Below are positions 56,349 to 64,000 of a stretch of DNA of 64,000 nucleotides, piece after piece. This DNA is from Schizophyllum amplum (lineage: Eukaryota > Basidiomycota > Agaricomycetes > Agaricales > Schizophyllaceae). Each line of letters begins with the position of its first letter. The first letter of the stretch is position 1. The translations under genes and the position numbers were made by a program. The notes below the pieces were generated by a model. That model saw nothing but the letters and a program-made list of their open reading frames with translations, was not told the DNA's origin and did no database searches. The DNA lies in the NCBI GenBank assembly GCA_007026445.1, contig VDMD01000002.1, positions 2,790,001 to 2,854,000 on the forward strand, read 5' to 3'.

Positions 56349-57653
56349 CTCCCTCTGTGCTCTCGGACGGTCGCAGTCGTCGCTGGGGGCAGCGGCGACG
56401 GGTATGTGGATGTCAGATGACGGCGAGAGGCAAGAACGGGTTTAGCTTTGCAGCCACTCTTCCCGCACCGTCATTCATGTCGCCGGACGACGCGGTCGAG
56501 CACCGCTTGCGACCCGTCGGCCTGCGCATTATCCTTCAGCTACCTCAGCCCCCGCAGCCGCGGCCTGTCTAGCGGGCGCCGGGCGCGACAACGAGGCCGC
56601 CGCGGGCGCGTATTCGGTTCCCATCCATCGACTGTTCGGGAGCACGACGACCACAACGCGCTCGGGGATGACAGCAAGTGGCTGGTCTACAGACTTCCAA
56701 GTTGCTCGTGACCAACATGGAGGCCTCTTGTTTCCCCCCCTCATCGTCAACCTGGCAGCCCCATCGCTCTCCTCCCGCAATTGCCGCTCTTGCCTCTGTA
56801 TACAAACATCCCTGTGCGCACCTAGGCAACACCTGGGGAACACCAGAGTCAGCATCGCCGGTCTGAGCAGCGGAGATCAGCAAGCTACGGAGGGATCGCG
56901 CTCCCGGGAAGGTGCGCCTCCGTGGTACTTTCTCACTCCTCCTAACGCGCTACCCGTCAGAATGCCATTACATTGCACATTTGCCCTCCTCGCACCAGAG
57001 ATACATCCGTTATGGAAGGTGCAACTACATCGAACCCATCCAGTACCGTCCCTTCAAATGGTGTCCCAATAATCAGCGCGTAATACCTCAAGTTTCTGAT
57101 CCAAATGGCTGCACGGTGACAACTCACAAGGCGTACGACAATGCCCAAACATCCAGAGGAACGGCCTCCAGTGTGACTCACCTTTGCGATAGTTCAAGTT
57201 GCCCGCCCAGTGCACGCCCACGCCGCAAAAGCCAATATAGGCCCGCCCAATGTTTATATCTACGCCGGCCCGAGATCCTCGACCAATGCATCATGATCCC
57301 GGTAGGTCTGCCCGCCCTGCGACGAAGTCAACGAAGCACACACAGGTCTAACGCAGAAACGCACCTTGTTGATCCCGCACGTCCTCCGGCCAGCTACGCA
57401 CGGAACCTGAGCCCGTCAAGCGCGCGCCGACGCTCTCTGTTTATCCGCCGCTGGCCCGCCGCACCACCTACATAAGCATTGCACTAAGGCCGAGCCGTAC
57501 CAGCTTCGATACTCAGTGCCAGCCTTGGAAGGCAGACAAGTTCTCTCAAGCCTGCCTTGGTGCGCGGTAATGCTGCCTCTTACGAGCGCCAGGGAATATT
57601 GAGCAACGATGTCATTCATAGGTTCACTGGCTGGGAGAAATCGCGATCTGCCT
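56349..57653. other. Intergenic region of 1.3 kb
   Basis: Promoter of the Zn2Cys6 gene and 3' flank of the small secreted protein. Open frames exist on both strands but show no domains, no consistent splice structure and no signal peptides. Confidence 0.4.
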
Positions 57654-58116
57654 CTACAGCAGCGTCCACACGACCGCGACCGGCTGCTCGTCATCCGTGA
57701 GCGTCGAGTAAGTCTCGATGTCGAGTGCAATATCAAGCCCTTGGCACGAGGTGCACTCGCCCGTGAAAACCGTCTGCACCGTATTGCCAGCATCTACAGC
57801 ATAGCGTCAGCTCCGGATCCATTGTCCTCGTGCGGAAGAGGCGACTCACGCTCTATGCTCACGGCCTTGCAGCAAAGTTCCTCTCCGCCGTCTTTGAGCA
57901 TCGTAGGGTACGCGGCGCCGCCGATAGGCGTCGAGTCGCATCCGCAGGTGACGGTAACAGTATCGGGGCCGATGACTGTCGCTGTAGCAAAATGTAAACA
58001 TCGTGCGAGAAACGTACGACGTAAAGCATACCAGAAGCTTCATAGGAAGACTGCGCTACCGCACCCTTAGCAGCCGCCAGAACGATCAAGGACAGGTAAA
58101 GCTTGTTGAGTTGCAT
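57654..58116 (-). CDS. Small secreted cysteine-containing protein
   Basis: Three exons encode 118 aa. The first 21 residues (MQLNKLYLSLIVLAAAKGAV and one more) are a signal peptide. The mature part has six Cys in three close pairs: CGC near 41, CC near 65, and CTSC near 86. Much of the rest is Thr/Val/Asp-rich. It ends VAVVWTLL. Introns lie near 57992-58034 and 57793-57848, each shifting the frame consistently. No named family recognised. Small, secreted and Cys-paired proteins of this kind include hydrophobin-like and effector-like proteins, but the eight-Cys hydrophobin pattern is absent. A TATATAA lies about 60 bp upstream. Confidence 0.7.
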
Positions 58117-58668
58117 ACTGGATATGTGAGGGGTGGAGGTACTGTGTTGGAAAGGTCACTCTTCAATACTGCTGGTTATATACGCCAGCCTTTTGCGCCA
58201 AGCCCGCCATCGGCGGGGGAAATGTAAACCATTTCTGTGCATGTCGGCGGCGCAAGCCAGATGCGACGATGGACCCTCGGAAACGGAGAGGAAAGCCCTG
58301 GCCTCGGCAAATTCACATATACACTGCTCATGTACCGCCATAGGCATCAATGCATCAGTGCCGACGAGAACGACGAGAAGAAACGGATGAAGGAGCCTCT
58401 GAATAAAGTCATGAGACACTTCGGCCAACCTTGCCCTTGTACGGAGAGACGCACCTCATATTTCATGCCAAAGACCGCTGGACGTAGGAAGACGTCGACG
58501 GTAAATTGGCAAGCAGACGCACAGGCAGCCTTCGGTTTGAATCGAACTCAGGATTCGTCGTTCACCAAGTTACGTTGTGCTGCAGACTGGCGCAACCGAC
58601 TATATTGCGATGAACGCACAACAAACAGGTGATGAATGTGATACAGATGAATATGCACGCCGCACAAC
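58117..58668. other. Intergenic region
   Basis: Promoter of the small secreted protein and 3' flank of NOP9. A B-box-like GTTCGATTC near 58536-58552 (minus strand) is not part of a foldable tRNA. Confidence 0.4.
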
Positions 58669-61520
58669 TCAAGACTTGGCCCCCTTACGCTTTTTGCGCC
58701 CGCCGTCTCCCTTTGGCGCCTGCTGTATAGCACCAAATATTGCCGACAGTTCCTTGTCGGCCTTGGCTGTTCCATTGAATGCCACCTGGACGTCGTCGGC
58801 CACTTCAATCCGCGCTGTTTTTGACCGCTTGCCCAGTGAGGCGGTGAAGAGCTCGTCGATCTCGTTGTCTGGGCGGCGTCTCTTCTTCGCCTTGTCGGCG
58901 TCCTTCGTGTATGTTGGTGTGACTCGGGCTGCCGGTTTCGTAGCCGAAACGGGTAGAGTGGCCTCTTTTACGGCCGGCTTTGGTCTCTGTGTCGATTGCG
59001 CGTCTCGCCACTCGTCCGGCTTCCGCTTGAGGAGAGCTAGGTTGAGCTTGCGCACGAAGAATTTGCCGTAGAACGAGCCGGCAAGCATGTTCTCGTGTGG
59101 CAACGCTGCTCGAGCGATCTTCTCCTATACGGGTGTAAGACAGTGTTGTTGCGGGTTCGTACATAGTTCACGGACCTTCAAATACGTATCGGCAGAGATA
59201 AATAGCCGCTCGGCGACTCGACTGCCGATGCGGTCGTCCACAAGAGCTGGAAGGTGGTCTAACCAAGTTAAGGTGTACTCGCGCTTGACTTTGGGGCTGA
59301 CGGAGGGGGACTCGAAGATCGCATCTATTACACGAGAGCTCGTAGGATGGTGTGCAATTTTAAGCCGTTCGTCCAGCGGTAGAGCCGTCAAACTAAAGTG
59401 ATACGCGTGAGCAGACGAGGACAGAGAGAGAACGATAGGCAAACCTGTCGACCACAACACGATTATGCGGATCTGATAATTGCAGCAGCGACTGCAACAG
59501 AAGAGCGCCTTGAATTTTGATAGGATCTGCCTCCTTGTCGTTGCCGCCTCTTCTTCTCGGGTGCGAAACGCTTTGCTCGGTGGGATTGCGAACGGACTGC
59601 CAATCATCTCAGAAACAGCGTAAACGTAAGGGCCATCGGACGTACCACGGGTGTTTCCAATTGAAGAACGCAAGGAACAAACATTGCCCTGTCTTCCGGC
59701 GAGTCCGAGACGGCGAAAGCCTCGCATATACCCTTCTAATCGTGAGTCTTTCTGACCAGGTGGCGTCATACACCACGTACCTCAGTGCATGCCGTTTCTC
59801 CTGCGTGCAACGCCGCTGCTCTATCTACCAAAGCACGAAGTACAATGGCATGTGACATTTCTGTTGTGCTGATCAGCAATTGCTGAGAGCTCCGCCATGT
59901 GAACGTACCGATCAGTCGTCTGTAGCTACCCTTCAGTTCCTTGAGCGCCCTCTCGACCTGCTGGGGCCCACAACGCTCTAGAGCCTTTGCGACGACGAAG
60001 TTCGCGGCAGGATGACAGGCAAGTTTGGCGAATTTCCCGACGACGTATATGTCCCAAAAAGCGTCGAAGGTCGCCTGGGGGCAGCGGATAACCAGAATTT
60101 CGAGGAGATGCGAGGCCGTCTGGTCGCGAAGCAGAAGACCAAGATAGTCCGATGCTTCCGGTCGTGATCCAGAGTCCTGCTCTATAGGGTATGTCAGTGG
60201 GATGCTTCCATCAGGAATCCGAGATTACTCACTCGTCTCGCTGACGAGACCGACTGTGATGCGGTCCATGAGGGAATCAGGTTCGTCAGACATTCCTAGA
60301 TTTGCTTCAACTTCCAGGATGGCCTATGTCACAAGGCATAAGCAACGAGCTTCGGCAGGTCGAGTGTTATCATACCTGAAGGCAAGGGCTTGCCACCTTG
60401 TTGGAAACTAGTGCTCGCACCTCGTTGTCGTCCATCGTCTCTCGAAGGTGGATGATGCATCTACGTGCACACTGGGAGAACTCATCCGGACGGGTCGGTT
60501 GTGTCTCTTCTCTTGCCTTGCCCTTCTCGTCCGCATACACAGACTTCATCTGACCCTGCTTCGCCTTCCACTGCGCACTCCTTTTCGAGCGCATATCGCG
60601 TGCCGCGGATTGCAGAGGGCTGAGCAAGTGCAAAAGAGCGCGGACGACGTGGGAGGCGAAGGGATTGAGGATGAGCTGGTTCAGGTTGGGCATGATTTCC
60701 TGGAGATGCAGCATCAGCCGCACGATTGAATAGGCAGGACAAGATGTTGCACCTCAGCGATATCTACGGTGAGTTGCGTGACCGTTCGCAGCTCTCCTTC
60801 ATCTGATGATGCGCCAACAGGTGGAAGCTCCCCGCGTGCCTAGTCTTCCGTCAGAGGAGGCTAGTGAGGTAAGGCGGCTGGGGACTCACCTCACGAGCGA
60901 CAGAGTCGCCTGCCACATCGAAGAGCGTCTGACACACATGAGACGCGAAGCGATTCTTGAAGAGGGACTCGTAGCTGATTCGTCAGTACGTAGTAGAGGC
61001 TAACATCGTCATGCAACTCACGAGCCAGACATGCTGTCCATGAACACCCTCCTCACGAAGTCGTCCATCGAGTACAGAAGCCTTTCTAGCACGATGGAGC
61101 TCTCGGGATCTGTCGCCAGTTGCAATTCCTTCTCCGCCATCTCCCTCAGAGCGGCTTCCACGAACATTCGACGTTCTGTATCCTGGTTAATCCATGCAGC
61201 ATTGGAGCGAGCGTATGCATACCTTCATTCGGCTCAGACGCAGCTCCGTCTCCCTCGCTGTCCTGCCAGTCACGCAGTTGTGTATCCACGTTGCGAAAGT
61301 ACGCCTTCACGTCGGGATCCAACTCTCCGAATGGTGCACTAGGATTGATCTCCACATTGTGGTCGGGCGCCTGAACAATCCACGAAGGGCCTTGTTCTTG
61401 TTCCTCCTCTTGGTGAGGAGGTTTGTCAACGACATGGGGTTCCGGTCGTCTGCGCTCTGGAACGTCTGGCGCCGCGTTCTTCTTGGTGCGCTTTCCCCTC
61501 TTCCTGAACTCCTTCGGCAT
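58669..61520 (-). CDS. NOP9: Nucleolar protein 9 (Pumilio-like 40S assembly factor)
   Basis: Binds pre-rRNA through Pumilio repeats in the nucleolus and controls cleavage during 18S rRNA maturation. The first exon begins [18 protein letters not shown], the standard basic start, and continues to [20 protein letters not shown]. Middle exons, separated by many short introns, hold Pumilio-type helices such as [19 protein letters not shown] and, further on, EARRFREAFAVSE-type segments broken by introns. The C-terminal exon carries [20 protein letters not shown] and [11 protein letters not shown], the usual end of the repeat array, and then a Lys-rich nuclear tail ending [12 protein letters not shown] did not resolve every intron, so the exact length (about 750 aa) is approximate. 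Confidence 0.85.
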
Positions 61521-61709
61521 CGTAGAACAATGGGTGATGGAAAAGGAACAACAAAGAATTGACGCCGATCATCAGCATTGTATTTTGCAAATGGGGATAA
61601 ACACGTTTTACGGATTTCTCCACTCACTGCACTGTTCGACTTATGCGGCCTGCGAAATGCAGTTCTAGAACTTGAATAGACAGCGCAATCTTTCCTGCAT
61701 ATGACCCCT

Positions 61710-63170
61710 TCACATATGTGTACCGATAAAAGGATTGCGTATGACGGAACGGAAATAAGGATTGCCTACTTTCATCTTCAGGTTATGATGAGGGACGTCC
61801 AACTTTGCTTCATCGAACCCGACGGTTTTGTCCCACTCCATCCAAAAGACTTGCAAACCCCTGCCATCATCCCGTATCCTCGGGGTGACAAAGTCTACTA
61901 TCTCGTGCTCGTCGAGGTGCGCACCGTGGGACCAAATATGCACCGAATGCAGCTGCGGTAGCGGGATAACACCGTCGTCACCTGCGAAATTCAGACCACG
62001 CAGAAGACTCCCATCAACTGGACTTGAGGTATGCGGATCCTGCGAGTAGGTCAAGGCCAGAGCTGTGAGCTTCTCCAGAGCCTTTAAAACCCCGACGACC
62101 TCGCTGGCGGTAAGCGGTAGGTAGCGCAAGTCGATGTTCTCCAGATAGACGAGTCTGGCGAGGGCTCGCACAAGTCCCGGGACGCCGGTCGGAGTGAGGT
62201 GTCCCAACCATTCCACGACGAGGTCGGTGAGGCTGTCCGACGGTAGCGCGTCGAGAAATTCTGCGAAGGCTTGTATAGCGAGGATATGGTCATCGTGAAA
62301 ACCGATCGTGCGTCGCAGTTGAACATTAAGGTACGTCAGATTGCATGACGGCTTTGTGCGGCTGCGTACAGCCGTCTCGTCGCATGAGAGGTTGAATGCG
62401 CAGCGCAGCAATCGGGGACACTCTGCAAGGACGTCGAGACACTCGTCCATCGAGAGCAGGCGGTTGTAGTCCGCGCTCAGGTAGAGCTGAGTGAGGCGTG
62501 ATAGCGGCAGCTGGAGCGTCCGCGCATCGATGGCGCGAGGCGTGCTCCGCGTATTATTCACATTCAGCTCGAATGCGCTTAGCTGGGAGTATTTCGGAGG
62601 TCCTCCATCGTCCAGCAGCGGCTGCATCAGTGTGCTGGGGCACTCAAAGACCATGTCATGCCATCGGTCGACGTGCTCTTTGAGCAGCGCGACTATGCGC
62701 AGCCCCAGTGCTCCGGCGCGCGTACATACTGGGTCGGTGGGCGATCTGCTGTTGTCGGTTTGATACAGCAAACGAGCCGATAGCGGGCACGCTTTGGACC
62801 GCGCAAGCCACTCGGAGAGGCAGTTCAGGATGCTCTCGGAGCGAAGCGCAGATCGGCTCGACTCCGCCACAATGATCTGCATCGTTGTCCACAGACTGCC
62901 CGTGGACAAGACCGTTTCGCGCCATTTGCAACATACGCGCGCCAGTGTATAGGGGCTGTCGACTGGGTGCAGATCGGCGACAGTCGGGAATTCGGGAAGG
63001 TAGTACTCGAAGACGAGAATTTGCAGCTCGATGGGCAATGCAGCGAAGCTGAACGGGCTGCAATCCATCTCTGCCATGTTGTAGTGGAGGGAGAGTGGCT
63101 GCTGCGGGCGAGGTATAAAGATCGTATCCTTCGCAATCGGATTCGGCATCTGGCGGCTGATGTCAGACAT
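61710..63170 (-). CDS. F-box protein
   Basis: Single-exon frame of 486 aa. An F-box lies at residues about 43-85: FAALPIELQILVFEYYLPEF with the C-terminal part YTLARVCCKWRETVLSTGSL, the form common in the large Agaricomycete F-box family. Behind it are leucine-rich, repeat-like segments (LTQLYLSADYNRLL, LENIDLRYLPLTASEVVGVL) that would bind the substrate. As part of an SCF E3 ligase it would direct ubiquitination. No membrane segment. The start at 63170 precedes a second Met (MAEMDCSPF) nearer the F-box that is equally possible, and a 5' exon further upstream cannot be excluded. Confidence 0.8.
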   Translation of the reverse strand: MSDISRQMPNPIAKDTIFIPRPQQPLSLHYNMAEMDCSPFSFAALPIELQILVFEYYLPEFPTVADLHPVDSPYTLARVCCKWRETVLSTGSLWTTMQIIVAESSRSALRSESILNCLSEWLARSKACPLSARLLYQTDNSRSPTDPVCTRAGALGLRIVALLKEHVDRWHDMVFECPSTLMQPLLDDGGPPKYSQLSAFELNVNNTRSTPRAIDARTLQLPLSRLTQLYLSADYNRLLSMDECLDVLAECPRLLRCAFNLSCDETAVRSRTKPSCNLTYLNVQLRRTIGFHDDHILAIQAFAEFLDALPSDSLTDLVVEWLGHLTPTGVPGLVRALARLVYLENIDLRYLPLTASEVVGVLKALEKLTALALTYSQDPHTSSPVDGSLLRGLNFAGDDGVIPLPQLHSVHIWSHGAHLDEHEIVDFVTPRIRDDGRGLQVFWMEWDKTVGFDEAKLDVPHHNLKMKVGNPYFRSVIRNPFIGTHM

Positions 63171-63852
63171 TGAGGTGCGAGTAATAAATTTGTGGCGCGC
63201 ACCTCGTCGCTGCCCCGACTCCCTGGAAGAGCTGCAAGCAGTGCTTGCAGGCGTCGGCGTCGTCGTTCAACATTGTGAACCATAGCGGACGGGCGACTGC
63301 GATTGCACAACAGATGAGGCCAAGCCCAGTCTCAAACCTCTTATACAGCAAGGCGCGTGCGCAAGAGCCAGCGCTTCATTTGGAGCAGCGCCGGCGCAGC
63401 TCACCAGAAAAGCCGGACGCAGCGCCTCAGACACTGTGGTGCCGTCTGCAGGGCGCCTGTACTGCCAAGGTGTTGCCGCAACAGGAAGCCTTCAGAAATG
63501 GGGATGCCACGAAACCCGAGGCGGTCACCAGACAAGTCAGAGCGACGCCACTCCCCGGGTGACTGTCAACAGGAGTTGACTGCATATTGGGACTAAGTCT
63601 GGCGTCCAGTCCGATGCGACGAGTTCCCTTTACAGGCTCCGTCCGCGCCAGTAGCGAGCGGCGAGGACCAACGCAAGGATGGTGTGATCACACTGTGCTT
63701 TCGGCACGCAGCGCCAGAGAAACTATGGGTAAAAGAGCAGTGAGTCCCAGTACCACTCATCGCTAGCGACAGATCTCTCACTGGGGAGACGGCGGCAGCA
63801 AGGTTCAACTTCGGATCCGGGAGTTCCCGAACCAAGGATCAGGCCGAGTTGA
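63171..63852. other. Intergenic region upstream of the F-box gene
   Basis: No gene is supported. A short minus-strand frame at 63163-63351 directly upstream of the F-box start could be a 5' exon but has no recognisable domain. Confidence 0.35.
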
Positions 63853-63964
63853 TGACGTCACGCGTCAGGACGCGTCTAGCCTCGACTGCGGGCCACGCCA
63901 GAACGATGCTGTATGTATCACCGCGGGTCCAGAGATTCGTCTAGGCGGTGAGAACGTATATAAG
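63853..63964 (+). promoter_or_regulatory. Putative promoter of a gene beyond the right edge
   Basis: A perfect CRE palindrome TGACGTCA (63853-63860) overlaps ACGCGT (63860-63865), with a second ACGCGT about ten bases on, and TATATAAG at 63957-63964. Spacing of about 95 bp between CRE and TATA and the 36 bases left in the window fit a rightward promoter. Confidence 0.45.
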
Positions 63965-64000
63965 TCGACCTGCGAACGGTGCTTATCCACGAAGAAATCC

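Noticed and set aside
58530..58610. tRNA-like B box GTTCGATTC on the minus strand
   Set aside because: The flanking bases do not form a T-stem and no matching acceptor and anticodon stems can be drawn.

Overview
This is a stretch of nuclear genome from a filamentous basidiomycete, most likely an Agaricomycete. Nearly every gene is broken by many short introns (mostly 45-60 nt, GTRNGN donors, YAG acceptors). The genes are tightly packed on both strands, coding DNA is GC-rich, and the gene set is fungal: GPC1, Atf1-type bZIP with fungal Aft1 modules, Zn2Cys6 regulator, Nop9, Ett1, an Agaricomycete-style F-box protein. There are no operons, Shine-Dalgarno sites or CRISPR arrays, and I saw no convincing tRNA gene.

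Layout. 1-879 (-): N-terminal part of MCM10, cut by the window edge. 1081-1660: relic of a GH35 beta-galactosidase. 2281-4130 (+): hexokinase. 4987-6857 (-): ETT1. 6.9-8.7 kb: no gene seen. 8669-10530 (-): Q-rich protein of unknown function. 11245-13011 (-) and 13210-13685 (+): mitoribosomal mS42 and DAD1/OST2, sharing a short divergent promoter. 14441-16272 (+): GPC1 acyltransferase. 16704-18113 (-): tRNA adenosine deaminase ADAT1/TAD1. 18376-20327 (+): two hypothetical proteins. 21333-21731 (+): small hydrophilic protein behind a strong TATA box. 21976-24087 (-): Arb1-like siRNA-chaperone protein. 24383-27628 (-): ubiquitin hydrolase UBP14/USP5. 28256-29907 (-): Atf1-like bZIP.

29.9-33.5 kb is a gene-poor, transposon-rich island. 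It holds a 785-bp hAT-type non-autonomous element with a perfect 8-bp target duplication and a 390-bp foldback element with long inverted arms. 33522-34785 (+): proline-rich coiled-coil protein. 34981-36275 and 37518-38837 (-): tandem paralogous secreted Ser/Thr-rich beta-type proteins. 39576-41334 (-): membrane-anchored HODM-like (DUF3445) haem oxygenase. 41826-43685 (+): AP-3 mu. 44292-45073 (-): isochorismatase-like hydrolase. 45378-49051 (+): 1177-aa disordered/coiled-coil protein. 50222-51655 (+): tandem NDUFA4/MLRQ-like proteins. 51909-53278 (+): aldo/keto reductase of the arabinose-dehydrogenase type. 53582-56348 (-): Zn2Cys6 regulator. 57654-58116 (-): small secreted cysteine protein. 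58669-61520 (-): NOP9. 61710-63170 (-): F-box protein. The last 150 bp look like a promoter for a gene beyond the right edge.

Most genes are unrelated housekeeping functions: replication, translation and ribosome assembly, glycolysis, glycosylation, mitochondria, lipid remodelling and vesicle transport. There is no obvious cluster. The parts most worth following are the two mobile elements, the tandem secreted pair, the coding-like acidic sequence running on past the ETT1 stop codon, and unusual introns (GC-AG, 32-nt, 11-nt exon). Exon boundaries were worked out by hand. Wherever I summed all exons, the total was divisible by three.
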